DNA of 39,877 nucleotides. It comes from Candidatus Eiseniibacteriota bacterium. GTDB lineage: Bacteria > Eisenbacteria > RBG-16-71-46 > CAIMUX01. This document shows positions 17,558 through 24,802 of this stretch, piece by piece. How positions within the stretch are numbered: position 1 is the stretch's first letter; each line of letters starts with the position of its first letter. Both the position numbers and the translations under genes were made by a program. The DNA lies in assembly GCA_029569475.1 (NCBI GenBank), contig JAKQSZ010000005.1, forward strand, positions 1 through 39,877, given 5' to 3'. Under the pieces are notes generated by a model that saw nothing but the letters and a program-made list of their open reading frames with translations, did not search any database and was not told the DNA's origin.

Positions 17558-19104
17558 CGCATCCCCGCCAGCGCCGCGGCGGCCACCGCGCGATCGTCGA
17601 AGGGAGAACGGATGCCGTGTCGCTCCTGGTACGTCTCGTGCCCCTTGCCCGCGATCAGGACGGTGTCACCGGGGCGCGCCTCCGCCAGGGCGCGCGCGAT
17701 CGCGTGGCCCCGGTCGCCGATCTCCTCGGCACGCTTGCCGGCCGGCATCCCGGCCATCACCTCGGCACGGATCGCCGATGGATCCTCGGTGCGGGGATTG
17801 TCATCCGTGACGACGCTCCAATCGGCAGACTCCCCGGCGATCGCTCCCATCATCGGGCGCTTGATCCGGTCGCGGTCGCCTCCGCAGCCGAAGACAAGCA
17901 GCAGCCGACCCGGCGTGAAGGGCCGCAGACTCTCACAGGCCCGCCGCAGCGCGTCAGGGGTGTGCGCGTAATCGACGACCACCGGGAAGGGCTGTCCGCG
18001 GTCGACGCGCTCCATCCTTCCGGGAATCCCCTCGAGCGCTCCCAGGCCGGCGCAGGCGGCCGCCGGCTCAACCCCCAGCGCAAGGCTGGCGGTGAAGGCC
18101 GCCAGAAGGTTGTCCACCTGGAAGGTGCCGATCAGAGGCGAGCGGATCACGAACTCGCTCTCCTCCCCCCGGCCCGCCAGGGAGGGCGCCAGATGAACGC
18201 GCATTTCGATTCCCGTTGGGGACATCCGCGCCTCGCGCAGGCGTACGTGCGCCATGTCCGCGCGCCCGTAGAGGATCACCCGATCTTGCCGCTCCTGGCA
18301 GGAGGGTTCCAGCAGGCGCGCCGCCGCCGGATCGTCCGCGTGAATCACCGCGATGGCCGGCTCGTTCTCAGGGCCGCGCTCGTGCGGCCGAAACAGCATC
18401 GCCTTGGCTGCCAGGTAGGCGTCGAGGGTCTCGTGAAAGTCGAGGTGGTCGGGCGAGAGGTTGGTGAAGACAACACAGGAGAAGCGCGTGCCCCACGTGC
18501 GCCGCAACGCCAGGGCGTGCGAGGAGACCTCGACCGCCCCCGCGGTCAATCCCAGCGCGCGCCAGCGGGCGAGTTCGGCCTGGAAGACATCGGCCTCGGG
18601 AGTGGTGAAGAGCGCCGGCTTCCATTCGGAAGCCCCGGCAGCCATCGCGGTCGCGCTCTCCAACGGGCCGCTTCCCAGCGTCCCCATGACGCCCGCGCGC
18701 CAGCCGGCCGCCCGCATCGCGGAGGCGATCAGCCAGGTGACGGAACTCTTCCCATTGGTCCCGGTCACGCCGGCCAGGCGCAGCGCGGCGCTCGGATGGC
18801 CATGGAGAGCGCGCGCAAGCAAGGCCAGGGCCCGGCGGGCGTCGCCCACGCGCACGTAGGACTCCACGCCGGGAATCGACTCCTTCTCCCCCACCACCAG
18901 CACGGCGCCGCTCTCGACCGCGGCGAGGGCATAGGCGTGACCGTCGTGGGCCTGTCCCGGAAGGCAGACGAAGACATCGCCCGGCCGTACGCGGCGGCTG
19001 TCATGGGAGACGCCGCTGACCACCAACTCGGGCAGCGGAGAGTCAACGCGCGGGCGCACCGGCCAGATCTCCGCGAGCAATGTTTCGAGAGGGAGGCTGG
19101 TCAC
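17554..19104 (-). CDS. murE: UDP-MurNAc-L-Ala-D-Glu--2,6-diaminopimelate ligase
   Basis: Mur ligase that adds the third stem residue. It is 516 residues from the GTG at 19104. That start is preferred because it lies 10 nt after an AAGGAG and yields the expected short N-terminus before VVSGVSHDSRRVRPGDVF. It overlaps the 3' end of ftsI by 62 nt, which is long; a start at GTG 19059 is possible. Motifs: GVTGTNGKSSVTWL, MGTLGSGPLES, TTPEADVFQ, EVSSHALALRR, TNLSPDHLDFH, DYAHTPDALRRACESL, GCGGDRDRIKRPMM, and DNPRTEDP. The DNPR motif marks meso-diaminopimelate rather than lysine specificity. Confidence 0.95.
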   Translation of the reverse strand: MTSLPLETLLAEIWPVRPRVDSPLPELVVSGVSHDSRRVRPGDVFVCLPGQAHDGHAYALAAVESGAVLVVGEKESIPGVESYVRVGDARRALALLARALHGHPSAALRLAGVTGTNGKSSVTWLIASAMRAAGWRAGVMGTLGSGPLESATAMAAGASEWKPALFTTPEADVFQAELARWRALGLTAGAVEVSSHALALRRTWGTRFSCVVFTNLSPDHLDFHETLDAYLAAKAMLFRPHERGPENEPAIAVIHADDPAAARLLEPSCQERQDRVILYGRADMAHVRLREARMSPTGIEMRVHLAPSLAGRGEESEFVIRSPLIGTFQVDNLLAAFTASLALGVEPAAACAGLGALEGIPGRMERVDRGQPFPVVVDYAHTPDALRRACESLRPFTPGRLLLVFGCGGDRDRIKRPMMGAIAGESADWSVVTDDNPRTEDPSAIRAEVMAGMPAGKRAEEIGDRGHAIARALAEARPGDTVLIAGKGHETYQERHGIRSPFDDRAVAAAALAGMR

Positions 19105-21412
19105 CTTGCAGGAACTCCTTGTACGCACGGCTCGAATCCGGTCCCAGCGTGATCCAACAGGCGACTCCTTCGGGTAGGGGCATCCCGGGCTCGGGAGACT
19201 GCAGGATGACCCATCCGGATCCTTCAACCCGCACCCGCACGCCGGCCGAGCGCGCACGCAGCAGCGCGTCACGCAGGCAGAGCCCGCGGAGGTCAGGCAT
19301 CGGCGGGCCGGAACCCGCTGCCGGAGGCGGCTCGTTGGACTCCGCCGGGGTCAGGGGTCGCGCCCGCGGGTCGCTCGGAGCCTCGCCGGCCACGCCTTCG
19401 GCATCCGTCCCGGGGCTCATCTCGACTCCACCGGACCCCGGGCCGGCCCCGGCCAGCGGAGTACCGCCGGCCAGCGTGTCTTCGGGATCATGCTCCCAGC
19501 AGAGCTCCAGCGTCACCACCGTTCCGGGCAGGGCCTGCTCGCCCGCCGCCGGCACCGTACGCAGGACGCGGTCGCCTTCTCCGATCAGGCGCGGCAGGAA
19601 GTCCGCCTCGCGAACGAGGCGGCGACCGAGGGTCGCGGAGAGACCCGTCACCGAAGGGATCGAGCGTCGCGGATCGGGCTCCGGACGCTTCCAGATCGTC
19701 GGAGGCGAAGAAGCCAGCTCATCACGCCCGCCGGCCAGGAAGGGAATGGCGTCGGAGACGATCTCCCGAAAGATGGGCGCGGCCACGCTTCCTCCGTAGA
19801 TCGAACTCGTCGGCTCGTCGAGCAGGACCAGGCAGAGGATCTGCGGATCGTCCCAGGGGGCGAAGCCGACAAAGGATCCGATGTAGCGCCTCGTGCTGTA
19901 GGCCTTCTCCTCGGGTATGTACTTTTGCGCGGTCGAGGTCTTTCCGGCCGGCTCGAAGCCGGCGATCTCGGCCTTCTCGCCGGTCCCCTCGGCCACGACG
20001 CGGCGCAGAATCTGGCGCAGCTCGGCGGCCACGCTGGGGCGCAGGACGGTGCGCACGACCTCGGGGTCGGTCTGTTCCAGGACCTCGCCGTCAGGTCCGC
20101 GGACCGACCGCACGAGCAGCGGACGCATGAGCTTTCCGCCGTTGGCCACGGCGCCGTAGGCCATGGCCATCTGCAGCGCCGAGCAGGAGATCTCCTGCCC
20201 GAAAGCCATGGTGATCAGGGAGCGGGACCTGGTCCAATGGGGAGAGGAGGGTTCGGGGATCCTTCCCCGCCCTTCCCCGGACAGACAGATCCCGGTAGGA
20301 AGTCCGAAACCGAAGGCCTTCTCCATTCGGTAGAACCGCTCCGCCCCTGCCCGTTCGGCCAGGATCCCGCTCCCGATGTTCGATGACTTCGCCAACACCT
20401 CCCACGCGGGCAGCGCCCCGTAGCGGTGATGGTCGGTGATCGGCTTGCTTCCCGGCACGGGCCGGCTGCCGTTCATACAGTCGATGATCTCGTCCTGGTG
20501 GAAGAGCCCTGCCTCCATGCAGGCGGCGAAGGCGACGATCTTGTAGCTCGAGCCCGGCTCGAAGACGTCCGTGACCGGCCGCACCTTGATGTGCTCGGGC
20601 CTCCAGGTCTCCGAGTCGATCGGATCGAATCCCGGAACCGCCGCCATGGCCAGGATCTCCCCCGTGGCGGGCCGGGTCACGATACAGAAGCCGCCGGCGG
20701 CGCCTTCGCGCTTCACGCCGGCCGCGAGGCGGGCGGCGGCGATCTCCTGCAGCCGGCCATGAAGGGTCACCTCCACGTCCGCGCCGGGCAGGCTGTCCTG
20801 GAGGACATTCTCCAGGAATCCCTGAAAGGTGCTGTCCACCGCGTCCTTCACGCGAAGGACGCGCCCCGGTTGGCCGCGCAGAAACTCGTCGTAGGTTTCT
20901 TCCAGGCCTCCCAAGGGCGCCTCATCGCGGTTCACCAGGCCGACCACCGATCCTCCGGCCGGGCCCAACGGATAGAGGCGCTTCGCCTCGCGCTGCAGCG
21001 AGATGCAGGGGAAACGCTTCTTCAGTTGAAGAAGGGGAGCTTCGCGGAGGACCTCGCGGCGCAGCCAGACAAAGCGGACGTCGGATGGAACATCGAGCTT
21101 GCGCCGCAGCTCGGCCGGCCGGATGAGGCCGAGCGAATCCAGGGCCACCGCCAGGGCGCCTTCATCCTCGACCATGCCGGGATCGACGCCGAGCGACCAG
21201 TTGATCACGGTGCGGGCCAGGATCTGCCCATCGCTGGAGCGGATCTCGCCGCGGCGTGCCGGGATGTTCTCGACCTCCCGGCGCATGCGGTTGCCTTCAC
21301 GTTCCCAGCGTTCGTGCTGGAATAGCTGGACGTGCGCGGCCCGCAGCACCAGGGCCGCCAGCAGGCCGACGACCAGCCGGGCGCAGAAGCGGAGTCTAGG
21401 GTCGTTGCGCAC
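19043..21412 (-). CDS. ftsI: class B penicillin-binding protein FtsI with two PASTA domains
   Basis: Septal transpeptidase that cross-links strands made by FtsW. It is 789 residues, larger than the usual 550-650. One membrane anchor lies at about 10-28, followed by the pedestal domain with RRGEIRSSDGQILA. In the transpeptidase domain, SSYK at 288-291 holds the acylated serine, SSN at 343-345 is the SxN motif, and KTST at 491-494 replaces the common KTGT. Two PASTA domains follow at about 583-638 and 704-757, separated by a Pro/Gly-rich linker. GTG at 21412 has GGAG 7 nt upstream and overlaps ftsL by 17 nt. The PASTA tail resembles SpoVD/PBP2x-type proteins and may sense uncross-linked glycan. 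Confidence 0.95.
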   Translation of the reverse strand: MRNDPRLRFCARLVVGLLAALVLRAAHVQLFQHERWEREGNRMRREVENIPARRGEIRSSDGQILARTVINWSLGVDPGMVEDEGALAVALDSLGLIRPAELRRKLDVPSDVRFVWLRREVLREAPLLQLKKRFPCISLQREAKRLYPLGPAGGSVVGLVNRDEAPLGGLEETYDEFLRGQPGRVLRVKDAVDSTFQGFLENVLQDSLPGADVEVTLHGRLQEIAAARLAAGVKREGAAGGFCIVTRPATGEILAMAAVPGFDPIDSETWRPEHIKVRPVTDVFEPGSSYKIVAFAACMEAGLFHQDEIIDCMNGSRPVPGSKPITDHHRYGALPAWEVLAKSSNIGSGILAERAGAERFYRMEKAFGFGLPTGICLSGEGRGRIPEPSSPHWTRSRSLITMAFGQEISCSALQMAMAYGAVANGGKLMRPLLVRSVRGPDGEVLEQTDPEVVRTVLRPSVAAELRQILRRVVAEGTGEKAEIAGFEPAGKTSTAQKYIPEEKAYSTRRYIGSFVGFAPWDDPQILCLVLLDEPTSSIYGGSVAAPIFREIVSDAIPFLAGGRDELASSPPTIWKRPEPDPRRSIPSVTGLSATLGRRLVREADFLPRLIGEGDRVLRTVPAAGEQALPGTVVTLELCWEHDPEDTLAGGTPLAGAGPGSGGVEMSPGTDAEGVAGEAPSDPRARPLTPAESNEPPPAAGSGPPMPDLRGLCLRDALLRARSAGVRVRVEGSGWVILQSPEPGMPLPEGVACWITLGPDSSRAYKEFLQGDQPPSRNIARGDLAGAPAR

Positions 21413-22103
21413 GGCCGCGCTCCGGCGGCCGGATCTCCCGCGCGATGGCCTGCGGCAGGAGAACGTCGGTGCCGCGCTTGAGTTCTCCCCGGACCTCGGC
21501 CCAGAGATCCGCCTCAGCCGCCTGCGATTCCTCGCTCGACCAGATCACGCGGTGGGTTCCGCCCGGCGCGAAGCCAGCCGCCTGGGCGGGCTCGAGCAGG
21601 TCGGGGTAGATCTGCACACGGTCCAGCCGGGCGCGGGCGATCTTGATTTCCTCCTGCAGCCGCGCCATCTCGCGGGAAAGCTGGGTCACGCGGCTGCCCC
21701 GCTCGGCGATCTCCGTCGAAATGCGAATCTGCAGCAAGGCGTAGGCGAACACGGCCAGCACCAACACGACGCTGCGCATCCGCCGATGCCGCGCCGTGCG
21801 TTCCGCGCGCAACGCGACCGACCCGCGCCACAGGTAGGCTCCTTCGTCCGTGGCCCGCGCCGGCATCGGGTCCTGGCCGGAGACGGTTGCCGCCGGTCGC
21901 TTCGGCGTCCGGCCCTGGCCGGCAACCGCTGCCGCGGGTCGCGCCGCTGTCCAGCCCCGGCCGGCAACCGCTGCCGCGGATCGCGCCGCTGTCCAGCCCT
22001 GGCCGGAGGCCGTCACCCCCGATCGCGCCGGCGTCCCATCCCGGCCATGGGTATGTCCTCCCGGCCGCGCCGTCACCCAGCCCTCACGAGTCGTCGGTGT
22101 CAT
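21396..22103 (-). CDS. ftsL: FtsL-like divisome protein with repetitive N-terminal extension
   Basis: A small bitopic protein that with FtsB/FtsQ activates FtsWI. It is called from position between rsmH and ftsI and from topology: a basic segment, one membrane helix (RSVVLVLAVFAYALLQIRI, about 110-128), then a coiled coil with heptad spacing (VTQLSREMARLQEEIKIARARL). Uncommonly, about 105 residues precede the helix, and residues 19-88 are five imperfect 14-residue repeats (consensus AGxGWTAARPAAAV). It totals 235 residues against the usual 90-120. The ATG at 22103 overlaps the rsmH stop (ATGA) and follows a GGGGGGAAC Shine-Dalgarno-like run, so the extension is probably translated. Primary sequence similarity alone would not prove FtsL. 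Confidence 0.8.
   Translation of the reverse strand: MTPTTREGWVTARPGGHTHGRDGTPARSGVTASGQGWTAARSAAAVAGRGWTAARPAAAVAGQGRTPKRPAATVSGQDPMPARATDEGAYLWRGSVALRAERTARHRRMRSVVLVLAVFAYALLQIRISTEIAERGSRVTQLSREMARLQEEIKIARARLDRVQIYPDLLEPAQAAGFAPGGTHRVIWSSEESQAAEADLWAEVRGELKRGTDVLLPQAIAREIRPPERGRAQRP
21840..22049. repeat. 42-bp minisatellite (about five units) in ftsL
   Basis: Five tandem units of 42 bp encode 14-residue repeats. Two central units, starting at 21919 and 21961, are nearly identical, and the outer ones are diverged. The length is a multiple of three, so copy-number change would alter the FtsL cytoplasmic tail without breaking the frame. Confidence 0.85.
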
Positions 22104-22984
22104 GTTCCCCCCTTGCGTTCGAAGCAGCGCAGCCGGGCGCTCCGCGCCCGTCGATTTCGCTCGATCTCAGCCGCCCCCGGCGCGATCGGCTTCTTGTGGA
22201 CCGGCACGAACGACGCGGCGCCACCGGGCCGGGCCAGCTCCTTCACCCGGCGATCCTCGTGGCTGGCGTAGGTCAGGATGACGAGACGCCCCCCGGCCGC
22301 CACCCAGCGCGGCGCGGCGCGGAGGAACTCCTCCAGACGCTCCATCTCCTGTCCCACGACCACGCGGATGGCCTGGAAGAGCCTGGAGAGTTCGGCAGGA
22401 CCGAGGTCACCGGGTCGATCGCCGGTGAAGGCCCGGACAAGCTCATAGGTCGTGCGCAGGGCTCCACGAGCGCGCGCCGCCACCACTTTCCGCGCGAAAA
22501 GACGCGGCCGCCGAACTCCCCCGAACTCCGCGAAGACATCGGCCAGCTCGTTCTCGGTGACGTGCCGCAGGTACTGCTCGGCGTTCTGCGGAAGGTCCGG
22601 ATCGACGTCCATCCGCAGCGGTCCGTCCACGAGGTAGCTGAGCCCTTTGTGCGGCTGCGCGAGCGACCAGGTGTTGAGCCCCAGGTCAAGAAGGATCCCG
22701 TCGAAGGCAGAGATCCCCACCTTCTCCAGGACTTCATCGAGGCCGGAAAAGCTTCCCCGGAAAAAGGAAACCCGTTCACCATGCGCCCCCAGTCTCGCGC
22801 GCGCGATCTCGATCACCTCGGGGTCTTGGTCAAGGCAGACAAGCCGGCTGGACGGCGGAAGCTCCGACGAGATCGCTTCCGCATGGCCTCCCGTCCCACA
22901 GGTGCCGTCGAGATACCATCCCTGCGGCACGAGCCTGAGGGACTCGATGACCTCGCGGACGAGTACCGGCTCGTGTAGATCCAC
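22100..22984 (-). CDS. rsmH: 16S rRNA (cytosine-1402-N4)-methyltransferase RsmH (MraW)
   Basis: SAM-dependent methyltransferase acting on C1402 of 16S rRNA, classically the second dcw gene. It is 294 residues from GTG 22984, slightly shorter than usual. The frame is open upstream, but I found no other suitable start codon nearby and that part is low complexity. Motifs: VDLHEPVLVREVIESL, the SAM loop LDGTCGTGGHAEAIS, CLDQDPEVIEIAR, FDGILLDLGLNTWSL (usually LGVSS), RMDVD, and NELADVFAEFGGVRRPRLFARKVV. C-terminal RLVILTYASHEDRRVK matches VISFHSLEDR-type segments. The Shine-Dalgarno is weak. A 403-bp leader separates it from the STAS gene. The call is confident; the start is less so. Confidence 0.92.
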   Translation of the reverse strand: MDLHEPVLVREVIESLRLVPQGWYLDGTCGTGGHAEAISSELPPSSRLVCLDQDPEVIEIARARLGAHGERVSFFRGSFSGLDEVLEKVGISAFDGILLDLGLNTWSLAQPHKGLSYLVDGPLRMDVDPDLPQNAEQYLRHVTENELADVFAEFGGVRRPRLFARKVVAARARGALRTTYELVRAFTGDRPGDLGPAELSRLFQAIRVVVGQEMERLEEFLRAAPRWVAAGGRLVILTYASHEDRRVKELARPGGAASFVPVHKKPIAPGAAEIERNRRARSARLRCFERKGGT

Positions 22985-23387
22985 AGATCCCGCAACCCCG
23001 GTTGTGTCCGCGGGAGAAGGGACCAGCCCGGACTCGCCCGCTCCAGCGAGGAGGTGGGCAAGGGAGCCGAACGATATTGCCCGGGAGCGAGCTTCCCGAG
23101 CTGGTCCTATCCCCCGCAGACCGACGACGACGAAGAAAAACGAACCTGACCAACCCCGACCGAAACGAACCGAACCAGACGACCCGAACAGGACCGGCCG
23201 AGTCGCAGGCCGGATCAGGCCCCCCCGGGCACAGGACCCAGCCAAGACACACCGCAACCGCGGCCACGAACCGCTGCAACCACAGCCCAGATCGCTGCAA
23301 CCGCAGCCCAGAAGCGCGGCAACCGGGGGAAGACCCCGGCGGAGCCGGCCGGCGCGCGGCTGGCGCGCCCGTCGCCCCGTCGTGTGT
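22985..23387. other. long spacer between the STAS gene and rsmH with repeats and hairpins
   Basis: No recognisable gene. Just after the STAS stop, GGCGCGC (23351-23357) and GCGCGCC (23363-23369) form a 7-bp stem with a 5-nt loop. A 20-bp direct repeat, CGCTGCAACC(A/G)CAGCCCAGA, occurs at 23272-23291 and 23293-23312. Around 23138-23200 there is a low-complexity stretch built of GAAC/CCGA-like words. A small inverted repeat lies at 23082-23098 (CGGGA/TCCCG). This is much longer than other gaps in the operon and may be an untranslated regulatory leader. Confidence 0.5.
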
Positions 23388-23804
23388 CTAGTTGCCGCAG
23401 GGGAACGGGACCGGGAGGACAGTCTCCCCCGCGTCGCCGCACCCCGACATCCCTGCCAGTTCCAGCCTCGAGGCCGGCATTCCCGCCGGCATGGCCGAGT
23501 GGCCCGCCGTCTCCTGGAAGAAATCCCAGTCCTGCGCCGAGAGCGCGAACCGCAGGATTTCTGCGCAGTACACGGTCAGACCCGTGAGCTGAATCGGCTG
23601 CTGGGCACGATCCAGCAGGCGGAGCCGCCGCACGAACCACTGGAACGCCCTGAACTGAACGTGCCCGACCCCGGACCAGTCCAGGACATGGAACGCCCGG
23701 CCCCCCCGGGCAATCTCTTCGAGGATCGTTTCCAGCGCCGCACGGCCCACCCATTGCGGCAGGCGGTAGACGACGACGCTTGGACGGTCTGCTCTGGAGC
23801 TCAT
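23388..23804 (-). CDS. STAS-like domain protein within the dcw operon
   Basis: A protein of 138 residues. Residues about 9-95 fit a STAS (anti-sigma-factor-antagonist-like) fold: VVVYRLPQWVGRAALETIL, then a hydrophobic strand HVLDWSGVGHVQFRAF, helix FVRRLRLLD, and strand IQLTGLTVYCAEILRFA. The usual phosphorylatable DSSG loop is replaced by VQFRAF, so control by an anti-sigma kinase is unlikely. The C-terminal 40 residues are Gly/Pro/Ala-rich. The ATG overlaps the mraZ stop (ATGA), so it is co-translated with mraZ. The fold call is from pattern only. STAS modules mediate protein-protein contact; a regulatory or divisome role is inferred from position. Confidence 0.7.
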   Translation of the reverse strand: MSSRADRPSVVVYRLPQWVGRAALETILEEIARGGRAFHVLDWSGVGHVQFRAFQWFVRRLRLLDRAQQPIQLTGLTVYCAEILRFALSAQDWDFFQETAGHSAMPAGMPASRLELAGMSGCGDAGETVLPVPFPCGN

Positions 23805-24274
23805 GCTTCAGTCCCCTTTCCCCCGGGTTCCCCGAAGTGACGCGCGGCCAAGGAATCGATGCCCTCTCCCCTGTCCGCCCCCAGATGCTCCTCGAGCCTG
23901 TCCGGATTCCAGATCTCGATGCGGTTGAAATTCCCGAAGATCACCACGTCCTTGACCAGTCCGGCATGCTGGCGTTGCTCCTCGGACAAGGTGATTCTCC
24001 CTTGCCCGTCCGGATGCCCCGTCGACCCTCCATCCGCCATCAGCCGCTGCAACTTGCGCGCTTCCCGGTCAGCCGTGAATTGATCCTTGGCAAACTTGCT
24101 TCGGATCTCTTCTAATGCGCTCATGGGGTACACGAAGATGCACTGGTCCGTCCCTTTGAAGATGGCCAGCGTCGGATCGAGTTCCTTGGCGATCTGCTCG
24201 CGGAAGCGCGCGGGGATGTTGACTCTCCCCTTGTCATCAACGCCGTACGCGAATTTCCCGAGAAAGAGCGCCAT
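23801..24274 (-). CDS. mraZ: transcriptional regulator MraZ
   Basis: DNA-binding protein that opens dcw operons and represses its own promoter. It is 157 residues with two SpoVT/AbrB-like swapped-hairpin halves. The first has the motif DDKGRVNIPARFREQI, and the second has DGQGRITLSEEQRQHAGL, each carrying the conserved DxxGR. FVYPMSALEEI and WNPDRLEEHL are family features. It is first in the operon, downstream of a promoter with phased MraZ-type boxes. The Shine-Dalgarno is poor. It overlaps the STAS gene by 4 nt. Confidence 0.95.
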   Translation of the reverse strand: MALFLGKFAYGVDDKGRVNIPARFREQIAKELDPTLAIFKGTDQCIFVYPMSALEEIRSKFAKDQFTADREARKLQRLMADGGSTGHPDGQGRITLSEEQRQHAGLVKDVVIFGNFNRIEIWNPDRLEEHLGADRGEGIDSLAARHFGEPGGKGTEA

Positions 24275-24303
24275 AGGAGACTCGTCATGACCCCTTGGTG
24301 ACC

Positions 24304-24338
24304 ACCCACAGCCAGGGAATCCTACCCATTTCTACCCC
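24304..24338 (-). promoter_or_regulatory. candidate MraZ operator (phased TGGGT boxes)
   Basis: On the minus strand, GGGGT (24334-24338), TGGGT (24324-24328) and TGGGT (24304-24308) lie on one 10-bp register; the fourth slot at 24314 is degenerate (TCCCT). MraZ is known to bind direct TGGGN repeats with 10-bp spacing in front of mraZ. The boxes sit just downstream of the predicted transcription start, fitting autorepression. Confidence 0.6.
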
Positions 24339-24347
24339 CACAGCGGG

Positions 24348-24376
24348 AATATCGACCCCCGCGCCACCCGATTCAA
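24348..24376 (-). promoter_or_regulatory. candidate dcw operon promoter upstream of mraZ
   Basis: Minus-strand TTGAAT (24371-24376) and GATATT (24348-24353) with a 17-bp spacer; each matches consensus at 4 or more positions. The predicted start is near 24341, leaving a leader of about 65 nt to the mraZ ATG. A T-run on the plus strand (24380-24386) makes an A-tract just upstream of the -35. Confidence 0.6.
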
Positions 24377-24553
24377 CCCTTTTTTTATGAGAAGTTGCGT
24401 CTCCTCACGATGGTGGCGGCCGAGCAGGCGCGGGCCGGTGCCCCGCCTCGCCCGGTGACAAAGGCTAAGCCGCGACGCTGGGCCGCGCGGAGAGCAGGCG
24501 GCAGGCAGCGACCGCAGGGTTCGCGCGAGGCCGTCGAGGTGCGCCCTGGGGAT

Positions 24554-24697
24554 TCAGTCCTTCCAGATCGCGCGCCGTTCGCGGACTCCAGGGGACGGCA
24601 CGAGGCGGGCGGCTCTCCGGGGCTGGTGACCGCCCGCATCCTCCGGGAGCTGGTCCAGCTCCACGCCTATGCCAGCGCTCACTTCGACACGGTCCAT
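24554..24697 (-). CDS. possible small ORF, 47 residues, divergent from the AlbA_2 regulator
   Basis: ATG at 24697 is preceded by GGAGGGAGAAC, a good Shine-Dalgarno. It opens a 47-codon frame beginning MDRVEVSAGIGVELDQLPED and ending with a basic tail. I recognise no domain. Its start lies 12 nt from a palindrome and close to the TTCGCGAA array, so it could be under the same control. It may equally be chance or a gene remnant. The rest of 24377-24708 shows nothing I can name. Confidence 0.3.
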   Translation of the reverse strand: MDRVEVSAGIGVELDQLPEDAGGHQPRRAARLVPSPGVRERRAIWKD

Positions 24698-24708
24698 GTT
24701 CTCCCTCC

Positions 24709-24723
24709 GATCCGAGTCGGATC
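24709..24723. promoter_or_regulatory. palindrome beside the TTCGCGAA array
   Basis: GATCCGA-G-TCGGATC, perfect 7-bp arms around one base. It lies two bases before the first TTCGCGAA box and between the two divergent start sites. A possible additional regulator site; symmetry is the only evidence. Confidence 0.4.
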
Positions 24724-24724
24724 A

Positions 24725-24762
24725 TTCGCGAACGTTCGCGAATATTCGCGAATATTCGCGAA
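24725..24762. promoter_or_regulatory. four TTCGCGAA palindromes at exact 10-bp spacing
   Basis: TTCGCGAA occurs at 24725, 24735, 24745 and 24755, separated by CG, TA and TA. All copies face the same side of the helix, one per turn. The array ends 5 bp before the -35 of the regulator gene, ideal for an autoregulatory or activating operator. Confidence 0.75.
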
Positions 24763-24767
24763 CGAAG

Positions 24768-24796
24768 TGGACTCGGGCTGCTCGAGCCGGTAGCCT
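24768..24796 (+). promoter_or_regulatory. candidate promoter giving a leaderless transcript
   Basis: TGGACT (24768-24773) and TAGCCT (24791-24796) are 17 bp apart. The expected start, 7 nt after the -10, is the A of the ATG at 24803. No Shine-Dalgarno exists before that ATG, which agrees with a leaderless mRNA. Confidence 0.45.
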
Positions 24797-24802
24797 TTCC
24801 CC

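Noticed and set aside
21840..22049. 42-bp repeat array considered as CRISPR
   Set aside because: Units are contiguous without spacers and keep a coding frame within ftsL.
24385..24700. Spacer considered for a structural RNA such as RNase P or SRP RNA
   Set aside because: I could not find the conserved cores of either RNA on either strand.
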